From Trinickia acidisoli (GTDB taxonomy: Bacteria; Pseudomonadota; Gammaproteobacteria; Burkholderiales; Burkholderiaceae): 64,000 nt of DNA. Every line of letters begins with the position of its first letter. Within the stretch, counting starts at the first letter, position 1. This document shows, in pieces, positions 51,855 to 59,692 of this stretch. The stretch covers positions 1,426,001 through 1,490,000 of the forward strand of contig NZ_JAFLRG010000002.1 in assembly GCF_017315725.1 (NCBI RefSeq), in the 5' to 3' direction. Both the position numbers and the translations under genes were made by a program. Below the pieces are notes generated by a model. It worked only from the letters and a program-made list of their open reading frames with translations, made no database searches and was not told the DNA's origin.

Positions 51855-53378
51855 TCACCGCGTGCGCGGGGCTGCGACAGCCTCGCGCGGCACCGACAAG
51901 CGGATGGCGAATCCACCGCTCGCCCCGCTGCCGATGACGACCGAACCGCCAAGCCGGCGTACCCGATCGCGAATACCCGCCAGCCCAGAGGGACTCGGAC
52001 GCCCCGCTTGCTCGGCCGCCGGGGTTTCGATCGCGATACCGTTGTCCAGAATGGCGACATCGCACATCGCCGCGCTGCACATCAGGTCGATTTGGACCGC
52101 GGTCGCGCAATGCCCATGCCGCACGACATTCGTCAGCGCCTCCTGCACGATCCGAAAGATCGCCGTCGATCCGCTCTCGTTGAACGCGACGTCTTCGGCG
52201 TTGCTCGCAATGTCGATGCGCAGCCGCGACCGTTGACGGAAATCGTCGACGAGCCACTCGAGCGCAGGCAGCAAGCCGAGGTCGTCGAGCACGGCGGGAC
52301 GCAGCCCCGCCGCCAGCCGCCGAACGGACGCGATCGCATGATCGACGGCCTCGCGCATCGCAAGCGCCCGCGTCCGCACCGCTTCGAGCGCATCGACCGG
52401 ATCGGCGGCGATCGGCACATCGTCGGAGCTCAGCGTCGTCAAGTCCATCTTCAGCGCCGTAAGCTGCTGTCCGAGGTCGTCGTGCAATTCGCGCGCGATG
52501 CGCTTTTTCTCGTCTTCGCGCATCGCTTCGATGCGCGCGGCCAGTTCGCTGGCGTATTCGAGCTGACGCAACTGATTGCGCTCGGTGATATCGCGCACGA
52601 CTTTCGCGAACCCGACGAGTTCTCCGTCCACGCCATACACGGCGGTCACGACGACGTTCGCACAAAAACGCGAACCGTCTTTACGCAAGCGCCATCCCTC
52701 TTTCTCGATGCGACCGCGGGCGGCGGCGTCGTTCAACTCGCGTTCGGGCTCGCGCCCGGCGATGTCTTCGATCGGATAGAAGCGCGAAAAGTGCCGGCCG
52801 ATGATTTCCGACGCATGAAAGCCGAGCACGCGCGTAGCGCCGCCGTTCCAACTCGTCACTTGTCCCTGCGGATTGAGCATGAAAATCGCATCTTCGACGG
52901 CATCCATGAGCCGCCGCATGGACTCTTCGCTTCGCCGCAACTGCTCCTCGTTGCGCCGGCGCTCGGTCAAGTCGCGCGTGATCTTGGCGAAACCCATGAG
53001 CTCGCCCGCCTCGTCGCGCAACGCCGTGATGACCACGTTGGCCCAAAAACGCGTGCCGTCCTTGCGTACGCGCCAGCCCTCGTCCTCCCATCGCCCTATT
53101 TCGGCAGCGTGTCGCAGTTGCTCGCCCGGATAGCCGCGCGCCGCAACTTCCTCGGGATAAAACACCGAAAAATGGCGCCCGACGATTTCCTCGGCGCGAT
53201 AGCCCTTGATTCGCTCGGCACCCGCGTTCCACGTCGCAATCCGGCCCTTTACGTCGAGCAGAAAGATCGCATAGTCCTTGATCGCGTCGACGAGGACACG
53301 GTAGCGATTCTCGGGCGTAATGCGGGCTAGCGACGGTTCGTCGGCAGGGCCATTCGATAGTGTCGGCTGAATGTTCAC
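51855..53378 (-). CDS. Cytoplasmic NarL-class histidine kinase with two PAS domains
   Basis: A 507-residue kinase with two tandem PAS domains (about 22-140 and 150-268) sharing WRVRKDGTRF-like segments, then the HisKA_3 dimerisation helix with the phospho-acceptor His299 (ARELHDDLGQQL) and an HATPase_c domain (about 400-500). There is no membrane helix, so it is a soluble sensor. The GTG at 53378 is supported by GGAG eight bases upstream. It diverges from a receiver-only gene and shares a promoter region carrying an inverted-repeat box. Confidence 0.92.
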   Translation of the reverse strand: MNIQPTLSNGPADEPSLARITPENRYRVLVDAIKDYAIFLLDVKGRIATWNAGAERIKGYRAEEIVGRHFSVFYPEEVAARGYPGEQLRHAAEIGRWEDEGWRVRKDGTRFWANVVITALRDEAGELMGFAKITRDLTERRRNEEQLRRSEESMRRLMDAVEDAIFMLNPQGQVTSWNGGATRVLGFHASEIIGRHFSRFYPIEDIAGREPERELNDAAARGRIEKEGWRLRKDGSRFCANVVVTAVYGVDGELVGFAKVVRDITERNQLRQLEYASELAARIEAMREDEKKRIARELHDDLGQQLTALKMDLTTLSSDDVPIAADPVDALEAVRTRALAMREAVDHAIASVRRLAAGLRPAVLDDLGLLPALEWLVDDFRQRSRLRIDIASNAEDVAFNESGSTAIFRIVQEALTNVVRHGHCATAVQIDLMCSAAMCDVAILDNGIAIETPAAEQAGRPSPSGLAGIRDRVRRLGGSVVIGSGASGGFAIRLSVPREAVAAPRTR

Positions 53379-53477
53379 GGACCGGCTCCGCGGCGAGCGA
53401 TACATCAGTCTAGCGCTCGCGGACACTCGCCGCCATGAAACGACACAGCCAAGAGCAAACGTTTGCATCGCAATGCC

Positions 53478-53495
53478 TGTAAGGCATGTCTGACA
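53478..53495. promoter_or_regulatory. Inverted-repeat box 1 (TGTARG-N6-CYKACA type)
   Basis: TGTAAG-GCATGT-CTGACA lies between the divergent PAS-kinase and receiver genes. Its geometry equals two further boxes in this locus. A separate perfect palindrome GCAAACGTTTGC lies just upstream at 53455-53466. Confidence 0.5.
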
Positions 53496-53600
53496 GCCGG
53501 GCCGAAAACCGGACACGAATCACGTCCCCGGCTGATTTCCAGGGGGAGCGGTTTGCCTGACACTCGAGGCATCTCCTTGAAATCGCTTTCTTCTTATGCC

Positions 53601-53999
53601 ATGAAGGTGCTACTCGTAGAAGACTACGCGCCGATCCGCGAGCGCTTATGCGACCTCGTGCGGACCGTCCCCGGCGCGCAAATCGTGGCCGAGGCCGACG
53701 AACCCGCCACGGCCGTTGCCGCCATCGACGCGAACGAGCCCGACGTCGTCATCGTCGATTTGCAGTTGAAAGCAGGCACGAGCGGCCTGACGATTCTGAA
53801 GTGGCTGCACGAGCACCGGCCCGCGACGGCCGTCATCGTGCTCAGCAATTCGGCCTATGCGCAAATGCGCAAGGTTTGCTATGGCCTCGGCGTGCGGCTC
53901 TTTCTGGACAAGGCCGGCGAGTTCGGCCAACTGCATGCGGCGCTGAGCGAGCTTGCCCGCCGCTGTCCGCCTGCATCGTCCCCGCCGTCCTCGTCTTGA
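53601..53999 (+). CDS. Receiver-only response regulator 1
   Basis: A 132-residue receiver domain without an output domain. Phospho-acceptor Asp53 (VIVDLQLKAG), the acidic pair EDY and the conserved Lys in FLDKAGEF are present. It could act as a phosphate sink or relay for the kinases around it. It is similar in style to the receiver at 57779, including the F-DK..EF motif. The 30 residues after the fold are Pro/Ser-rich. Confidence 0.88.
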   Translation: MKVLLVEDYAPIRERLCDLVRTVPGAQIVAEADEPATAVAAIDANEPDVVIVDLQLKAGTSGLTILKWLHEHRPATAVIVLSNSAYAQMRKVCYGLGVRLFLDKAGEFGQLHAALSELARRCPPASSPPSSS

Positions 54000-54105
54000 G
54001 CGGCGGCCATCCGCCGCCTGTCGATCCGCTTTCTTGTTCGGCCCATGACCGCGGCGGTGACGCGCGGCGGCTGCGTCGCGCTGCGTTTGGCTGAATGGCG
54101 CGGCC

Positions 54106-54123
54106 TGTAGGCGAATGCCGACA
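54106..54123. promoter_or_regulatory. Inverted-repeat box 2
   Basis: TGTAGG-CGAATG-CCGACA, about 155 bases before the gene at 54277. It has the same spacing and near-identical half sites as the boxes at 53478 and 57684. Confidence 0.5.
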
Positions 54124-54276
54124 CCGATACCCACCCGCCTACGCGATCTTCAGCGAGGCCTTATTTTCAGCGCTCGCGGCGCGGCCAATACTTCAGACAT
54201 CGGATACCGCATCCGCGGAGCCGGACGAAAAACCTCATCGCCCGGCCCCCGACGAAACGCCATACGGAGAACCGCC

Positions 54277-54477
54277 ATGTCGACCCAAGCCGCGAATCAA
54301 GCCACGACCGACGAGGTCGACGACATTCTCGAACTCGCGCGCAGCGCCGGCCTGCTCGTGACGCTCGACGGCCAGATCGGCCGCGAGAAATATCAAAGCG
54401 TCGCCGGCTCGCTGACGTCGTTCCTGCGTTTCGTCAACGCGCTGCGTGCGACGCTCGCGGCCGACATTCCCCTCTGA
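54277..54477 (+). CDS. Hypothetical small protein, 66 aa
   Basis: The family is not recognised. It starts at 54277 (MSTQAANQATT) with CGGAGA upstream. It seems to be one short acidic helix (DEVDDILELARSAG), a turn, and a second helix (SVAGSLTSFLRFVNALRATL). No cysteines or membrane segments are present. It sits between two signalling genes under its own inverted-repeat box, so it may be a regulated effector of the local system. Confidence 0.65.
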   Translation: MSTQAANQATTDEVDDILELARSAGLLVTLDGQIGREKYQSVAGSLTSFLRFVNALRATLAADIPL

Positions 54478-54782
54478 GCCGATCCGCGATGCGCGAGAGG
54501 CGGTGCACGCATGCCTGCGTCGAGCCCTCGGCCGGCATAACGGCAAGCAAGCGGACGTCTTTCATTTCTCTGACCTATTCTTCCTCCTGAGCCCTTTCGC
54601 GCTGACCGCGGATCGGCGCAGGACGGTTTGCAAGCCCGCCGCTGCGTCATAATTGGCAGCCGGACGCTAATCTAGGACAATTTGTCATAAGTCTACGGAT
54701 TCGCGCAAAACGCGATCGCCGGCTCGACTTTTCGGCCCCGCGCCCGCTTTTCAGGCGACGCGGGAAAGCGTTTACCCGCAGG

Positions 54783-56972
54783 ATGCGCATGCCCCCAGCA
54801 GGAAACCCGTCACCCTCCGCCACGCCGCCCGGCAACAGAACGAAGCCGGACGCGCCGCTGCGCGGCCCGCTACTGGCGGCGGCCGCCACCGCCATCATCG
54901 TCTTGCTCGCCGCATTCATCTCGGCGACGATCGTGCGCGAGCATTTGCTCGATGTCGCTCAGGCGAATTTCGATGCTCGCGCCTCGCATGTCACCTCCGA
55001 TGTGAGGCGCGAATTGCTGCTTTGCACCGAGTTGCTCCGCGGCGCGAGCGGCTTCGTCGTCGCACAAGCTCAGCAAGCTGGCGACGGCACACCGTCCCCC
55101 GACGCGTGGGACCGATACATTTCGCGGCTCGATTTGGACGACGCCCCGCCCTGCGTGCGAACGCTCGGCTACGCCGACGCGTCGTCCGCCATCGCCGCGG
55201 CGCCCTCGGGCGCCAGCGCCGCCGCGGCACCCGAGGCGCTCGCGCATACCGTACTGATGTGGCCGCCGCGAGGCGACACGCCTGACGACGGCGACCTCGG
55301 GGTCAGCGACGTCACGCGCGCCGCGTTGATGCGCGCGGTCAACAGCGGTCAAGTGGCGATGTCGATCCGGCCCATGCCGCGCGAGAGCGCCAACGAAACG
55401 GAGCCTGCCGAAGGCCAACCGCGCGCGCGCGTCGACCTCTATCTGCCGGTCTACCGTACCGCGCCGCCGCCCGCGCTCGAACCGGCACGGCGTGCCGCGC
55501 TGATCGGCTTCGCACTCGCACGATTGGACACCGAGTACCTGTTCGCGAGCGTCGCCGCGCACGAGCCGCGCATGGCGCTCCACGTCTTGGGCGGAGCGCC
55601 GCCGATGGCCCTCTACCCGCCCGGCGTGCCGCTCGGCGCGCAAGACGAAGGCCTACCGCGCTTTCACCGCACCGATATGCTGCGCTTCGGAGGAGAAGCG
55701 CTGTCGCTCGCCTATGCGACGAGCGACCCCTCGCTCGCGACGTCGGCCGATTTCAGCAGCAGTGCGATCCTGTCGGCCGGCTTCGCAGCCGCACTCATCG
55801 CCGGCATCGCGATTTTCGTCTTCGTGCGCAAACGCGGCACGACGCTTGCCGAGGCCGGATTGGCGCGCTCGCGCGCGTCGCAGGACGAGGCGCGGCTGAT
55901 GGCGATCATCCGCTCGTCGAGCGAGGCGATCATCACGCTCGACGAGCAGCAGCGCATCGTCATGTTCAACCCGGCTGCGGAGCAGGTGCTCCGCTGTTCG
56001 GCGATGGAGGCGATCGGCATGTCCATCGACCGTTTCATCCCCGCGCGCTTTCGGGACGCCCATCGCAAGCACGTCGAGCGGTTCGGCGAGACGGGCGTCA
56101 CCGAGCGCAAGATGGGAAGGCAGCAGCCGGTTCTCGTGGGCCTTCGCGCCGACGGCGAGGAGTTTCCGATCGAAGCCTCGATTTCGCAAATCCTCGACGC
56201 CCACGGCAAGCTCTATACCGTCATGATGCGCGACGTGACCGAACGCGTGCGTGCCGAGGATGCGCTCAAGGCGTCCCAGCAAGAGCTGCGCGAACTGTCG
56301 GCCAATCTGCAAAGCGTGCGCGAAGACGAAAAGACGCGGATCGCACGCGAGCTGCACGACGACCTCGGCCAGCAGCTCACGGCATTGAAGATGGATCTTT
56401 CCTCGGTCGAGCAATCGCTCGCCGACATCCCGAGCGCCCCGCCGCCCGTGCTGACGCAGCTAAGCGGAATGCGCCGCCTGATCGATTCGACGGTTGGCTC
56501 CGTGCGCCGCATTGCCGCGGACTTGCGGCCCGTCATGCTCGACGATCTCGGCTTGTTGCCGGCAATCGATTGGCTGCTGACCGATTTCACGACCCGCTAC
56601 GGCATCGAGATCGAGCGTCGCATCGAGCCCGGCGGCGCGCAGTTCTCGCGCAACGGCGCGACAACGCTCTTTCGCATCGTGCAGGAAGCGCTGACGAACG
56701 TGGCAAGGCATGCGGAAGCCACTCGCGTGTCGATCTCGCTCGTCGCCGAGGACGACCAATGCCTGCTGCGCATCGCCGATAATGGGTGCGGCGCGCGAGG
56801 CGCGCAGGGCAATGAAGGACACGGGGAAAAATCCTTCGGGTTACTGGGCATTCGCGAACGTGCGCATATCCTGGGCGGTTCGGTCTCGGTCGAAACCGCG
56901 CTGAAGCAGGGATTCGCGCTGACGGTGCGAATCCCGCTCGCCGCAATACAACAGGAAGAGGCTCTGCCATGA
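54783..56972 (+). CDS. Membrane NarL-class histidine kinase with CHASE and PAS domains
   Basis: A 729-residue sensor kinase. Two transmembrane helices (about 28-50 and 325-347) flank a periplasmic CHASE-type sensor with LRGASGFVVAQ and DRYISRLDLDD. A PAS domain (about 368-490), the HisKA_3 helix with phospho-acceptor His525 (ARELHDDLGQQL) and an HATPase_c domain follow. The ligand is unknown. It overlaps the next gene by four bases, forming a classical two-component pair. Confidence 0.92.
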   Translation: MRMPPAGNPSPSATPPGNRTKPDAPLRGPLLAAAATAIIVLLAAFISATIVREHLLDVAQANFDARASHVTSDVRRELLLCTELLRGASGFVVAQAQQAGDGTPSPDAWDRYISRLDLDDAPPCVRTLGYADASSAIAAAPSGASAAAAPEALAHTVLMWPPRGDTPDDGDLGVSDVTRAALMRAVNSGQVAMSIRPMPRESANETEPAEGQPRARVDLYLPVYRTAPPPALEPARRAALIGFALARLDTEYLFASVAAHEPRMALHVLGGAPPMALYPPGVPLGAQDEGLPRFHRTDMLRFGGEALSLAYATSDPSLATSADFSSSAILSAGFAAALIAGIAIFVFVRKRGTTLAEAGLARSRASQDEARLMAIIRSSSEAIITLDEQQRIVMFNPAAEQVLRCSAMEAIGMSIDRFIPARFRDAHRKHVERFGETGVTERKMGRQQPVLVGLRADGEEFPIEASISQILDAHGKLYTVMMRDVTERVRAEDALKASQQELRELSANLQSVREDEKTRIARELHDDLGQQLTALKMDLSSVEQSLADIPSAPPPVLTQLSGMRRLIDSTVGSVRRIAADLRPVMLDDLGLLPAIDWLLTDFTTRYGIEIERRIEPGGAQFSRNGATTLFRIVQEALTNVARHAEATRVSISLVAEDDQCLLRIADNGCGARGAQGNEGHGEKSFGLLGIRERAHILGGSVSVETALKQGFALTVRIPLAAIQQEEALP

Positions 56973-57616
56973 CAAAAGTACTGCTGGCCGACGACCACAC
57001 GCTCGTCCGGGATGGCTTGCGCCATATCCTCGAGGGCACGAGCGGGTTCGAAGTCGTCGGGGAAGCTTACGACGGGCCGACGACGATCTCGCTCGTGCGC
57101 GGCACGCAGGCCGACGTGCTCGTACTCGACTTATCGATGCCGGGCCGCAACGGTATCGAACTCGTCAAGCAGATCAAGGACGAATTGCCGGCGCTGCGCG
57201 TGCTGGTGCTGACCATGCACGCGGAGCAGCAATACGCGGTGCGCGCCTTCAAGGCCGGGGCATCGGGGTACTTGACGAAGGAAAGCGCGAGCAAAGAACT
57301 CGTATCGGCATTGACGAAGATATCCGCGGGCGGCGTGTACGTCAGCTTGTCGATGGCCGAACGGCTCGCGCAAAGCTTGAACGAGCCGACCGATATGCTG
57401 CCTCATCAGCGGCTGTCCGATCGCGAATTCGACGTTTTCCGGCGCATCGCGGCCGGCCAGACGATCAGCGAGATCGCGCATGAGCTTTGCGTCAGCGCCA
57501 AAACCGTCAGTACCTACAAAACGCGCATTCTCGAAAAGATGCAGATGCCGCACGAAGCCGCCCTCGTCCGCTATGCAATCCAGCACAAACTTTTCGAGGA
57601 CAGCGAAGACTTGTAA
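56969..57616 (+). CDS. NarL/FixJ-family response regulator
   Basis: A 215-residue regulator: receiver with phospho-acceptor Asp54 (VLDLSMPG), then a LuxR-type DNA-binding helix-turn-helix (about 145-205: LSDREFDVFRRIAAGQTISEIAHELCVSAKTVSTYKTRI). It is the natural partner of the CHASE-PAS kinase just upstream, whose stop it overlaps. NarL-type proteins bind short inverted repeats, and three matching repeats occur in this locus. Confidence 0.95.
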   Translation: MTKVLLADDHTLVRDGLRHILEGTSGFEVVGEAYDGPTTISLVRGTQADVLVLDLSMPGRNGIELVKQIKDELPALRVLVLTMHAEQQYAVRAFKAGASGYLTKESASKELVSALTKISAGGVYVSLSMAERLAQSLNEPTDMLPHQRLSDREFDVFRRIAAGQTISEIAHELCVSAKTVSTYKTRILEKMQMPHEAALVRYAIQHKLFEDSEDL

Positions 57617-57682
57617 CGAGTCGTAACGCCATCTTTCGTCGACATTGCACCGAAGGCCCACCGCGCGGGCCGGCCGCACGGC

Positions 57683-57724
57683 TTGTAGGCGTAACCCTAC
57701 AAATTCCTTCGCGGCGGCCTACAA
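57683..57724. promoter_or_regulatory. Inverted-repeat box 3 plus extra half site
   Basis: TTGTAGG (57683-57689) and CCTACAA (57696-57702) form a perfect 7-bp inverted repeat with a 6-bp spacer. A third CCTACAA follows at 57718-57724, 22 bp (two helical turns) away. It lies 77 bases before the second receiver-only gene. A LuxR/NarL-type regulator is the natural candidate to bind it. Confidence 0.55.
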
Positions 57725-57778
57725 CACATTCCTACCGAGCCGATATTTATTTGATAAAGCGCTGACGATACTGTGCCC

Positions 57779-58183
57779 ATGGACTCAAGCACCCCGTCAC
57801 CGCTGAGAGTATTCGTCGTCGACGAGTCGACGCTCGTGCGCGAACGTTTGGTCCAGCATATCGGGCCGACTGGTGCCGCCCACATCGTGGGCGAGGCCGA
57901 GGATGTCGAGACGGCGCTGCGAGGAATCGAAGAAACCGACGCCGAAGCCGTGATCCTCGATTTGCGCTTGATCGACAGCAACGGCATGGATCTGCTCCAT
58001 GCCCTGCGCAATCGCACCGACCCCATCGTCACGATCGTGCTGACGAACTATGCGTCCCCGGTGTTCCGCGAAGCGAGCGTCGTGGCCGGCGCCGATTTCT
58101 TCTTCGACAAGACGACCGAGTTCGATCTCGCGATGGAAACGATCGCGCGTCTCGCGCGCGAGAAAATCGACGGCGCAGCCTGA
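57779..58183 (+). CDS. Receiver-only response regulator 2
   Basis: A 134-residue receiver domain with phospho-acceptor Asp61 (VILDLRLIDS), VVDES acidic/serine N-terminus and Lys in FFFDKTTEF. No output domain exists. The first acidic residue pair is DE rather than DD, which is tolerated. It is a paralogue-like partner of the receiver at 53601. Alternative GTG at 57773 adds two residues; neither has a strong ribosome site. Confidence 0.88.
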   Translation: MDSSTPSPLRVFVVDESTLVRERLVQHIGPTGAAHIVGEAEDVETALRGIEETDAEAVILDLRLIDSNGMDLLHALRNRTDPIVTIVLTNYASPVFREASVVAGADFFFDKTTEFDLAMETIARLAREKIDGAA

Positions 58184-58213
58184 GCGCCCGCCAAAACATT
58201 GCTCTTGGTTTTC

Positions 58214-58531
58214 CTACTTATTGAGCCGAGGCAAGTCTTTGCCTCGGTGACCGAGTTCGCGCTCGGCATAATCGAAGGCAGCGCGCACGGCGGCCTCGGG
58301 TTCCTTCTCCGAGCAATGAGGCAACGGGATCCATTCCTTCTCGGGCGTGACGATGTCGAGCCGCGCGTCGTAATACGTGCCGCTCGGGCCATGTAGGGCT
58401 TCGATCGCGAGATGGCAGGCGCTCACGTGCGACGCAAAGCGCATGAGCCGCAACAATTGGACACCTGCCTCGGCCTCTATTCGTGCCGCCCCGGCAAATC
58501 CGAGATACACGATTTGCATGCCGATTCCCAT
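58214..58531 (-). CDS. HPF/RaiA-like ribosome-associated protein
   Basis: A 105-residue protein resembling hibernation-promoting factor: MQIVYLGFAGAARIEAEAGVQLLRLMRFASHVSACHLAIEAL, then YYDARLDIVTPEKEWIPLPH and a C-terminal helix (AVRAAFDYAERELGHR). HPF-type proteins bind the 30S subunit and silence ribosomes under starvation or low oxygen. The start at 58531 has GGGAG upstream; family proteins often start at MQI (58519). It lies behind an FNR-type box. Confidence 0.75.
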   Translation of the reverse strand: MGIGMQIVYLGFAGAARIEAEAGVQLLRLMRFASHVSACHLAIEALHGPSGTYYDARLDIVTPEKEWIPLPHCSEKEPEAAVRAAFDYAERELGHRGKDLPRLNK

Positions 58532-58632
58532 TTACCGTCTCCCAAACCGATTCGCCGCCTGCTAGCTGAAAGCAGCGCGCACAGGGTAGTGACACGCCGA
58601 CTCCCATCTTGGCGGCGCGAAACGAAAGCGGC

Positions 58633-58646
58633 TTGACTTGGGTCAA
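58633..58646 (-). promoter_or_regulatory. FNR/ANR-type box upstream of the HPF-like gene
   Basis: TTGACTTGGGTCAA is a perfect TTGAC-N4-GTCAA palindrome, close to the FNR/ANR consensus TTGAT-N4-ATCAA. Its centre is 108 bases before the gene starting at 58531, a fitting place for oxygen-dependent control. Confidence 0.6.
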
Positions 58647-58800
58647 CGGAGCGTGACGGCGCAACGGCCGAGCGGCGGGAACCGAACGGCAGGGCCGACG
58701 GGTAAACACGAACAACGGGGAGTGTGGGCGTCGAATCGAAGCATCGGCTGCGCGCGGGGCGGCCTGTGTGCGGGCTCGCCCCGTTCGACGCGTCGAACAC

Positions 58801-59688
58801 CTAGGCGCCGCGCTGCAGCATGAGTGCGGCGACGGGGCGCCTGGCAATCGCCTCCGGGCGGACACAATATGCGGCGACATTGCTCTTGGCCTCGGGCTTC
58901 ACACAGTAAGCAATCGCATCGCCCTTGGCTTCAGGCTTGACGCAATATGCCGCGGCACTACCCTTCGCCTCGGGCTTCACGCAATATGCCGCTGCATCGG
59001 CCTTCGCTTCAGGCTTGACGCAATACGCTGCCGCGTCAGCCTTCGCTTCGGGCTTCACGCAATACGCTGGCGCATCAGCCTTCGCTTCGGGCTTCACGCA
59101 ATACGCCGCCGCATCGCCCTTCGCTTCGGGCTTCACGCAATACGCTGCCGCATCAGCCTTCGCTTCGGGCTTCACGCAATACGCTGGCGCGTCAGCCTTC
59201 GCTTCGGGCTTCACGCAATACGCTGGCGCGTCAGCCTTCGCTTCGGGCTTCACGCAATACGCTGCCGCATCGCCCTTCGCCTCCGGTTTCACGCAATACG
59301 CTCCCTCGCCGAACTCGTGCTCGGCCAGTTCATTGCTGGCCGCGGCAAGGGCAAAAAGACGGGCCTCGTCTTCGGCGCCATTGATTCCGATATACGGATT
59401 GTGATGGATCATGTAGCCGAAGATCCGCTCGCAATCGGCGCTATAGCGCTGCGTATCGAGGATGTGCATGTGCCAGAACTCGTCGACTTCCTCGCTCGGA
59501 ACAATCGGCGCATCTGGATGTTTCGCCGCAAGCTTCAAGAATTGCCGATACCCAGCCTCCGCGCGCTCGACCTGCCGCAACGCGATGACGCCATCGCGCC
59601 GATGCATGAGCTTCGCTTTGATCTGGCTGAAATCGAGCTCGTCGATGGCTCGATACATGTCGGCGATACCCCGTTTTGTGGTCTGCAT
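58801..59688 (-). CDS. DUF1399/GRDP-like protein with 12 cysteine-containing 13-residue repeats
   Basis: The first 125 residues match the glycine-rich-domain-containing-protein-like (DUF1399) fold, with VDEFWHMHILDTQRYSADCE and the HHNPYIG turn. From residue 130 to 281 the chain is 12 tandem copies of AYCVKPEAK plus four variable residues (ADAP, ADAA, GDAA and similar), each with one cysteine, then a short basic tail. The start at 59688 lies five bases after the stop of the CHASE-GGDEF-EAL gene, with GAAGGAA as ribosome site, so both are cotranscribed. The function of the repeats is unknown; metal binding or modified peptide release are possible. Confidence 0.9.
   Translation of the reverse strand: MQTTKRGIADMYRAIDELDFSQIKAKLMHRRDGVIALRQVERAEAGYRQFLKLAAKHPDAPIVPSEEVDEFWHMHILDTQRYSADCERIFGYMIHHNPYIGINGAEDEARLFALAAASNELAEHEFGEGAYCVKPEAKGDAAAYCVKPEAKADAPAYCVKPEAKADAPAYCVKPEAKADAAAYCVKPEAKGDAAAYCVKPEAKADAPAYCVKPEAKADAAAYCVKPEAKADAAAYCVKPEAKGSAAAYCVKPEAKGDAIAYCVKPEAKSNVAAYCVRPEAIARRPVAALMLQRGA
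58846..59301. repeat. 39-bp coding tandem repeat, 12 units
   Basis: Each 39-bp unit encodes A-Y-C-V-K-P-E-A-K plus four variable residues on the minus strand. Central units are almost identical at the DNA level and outer units diverge, as expected for recent expansion from the middle. The array is open in one antisense frame too. Confidence 0.95.
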
Positions 59689-59692
59689 GATG

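Noticed and set aside
58226..58247. CCGAGGCAA / TTGCCTCGG stem near the end of the HPF-like gene
   Set aside because: It lies within the last codons of that gene and has no U-run; too weak to call a terminator.
58846..59301. CRISPR-like appearance of regular 39-bp repeats
   Set aside because: Units abut directly with no spacers, and they are in-frame codons of a protein.
58925..59404. Long antisense frame of ASGFTQYAA repeats opposite the cysteine-repeat gene
   Set aside because: It is the mirror of the 39-bp coding repeat; it has no ribosome site or leader, and the minus-strand frame has a recognisable N-terminal domain and operon context.
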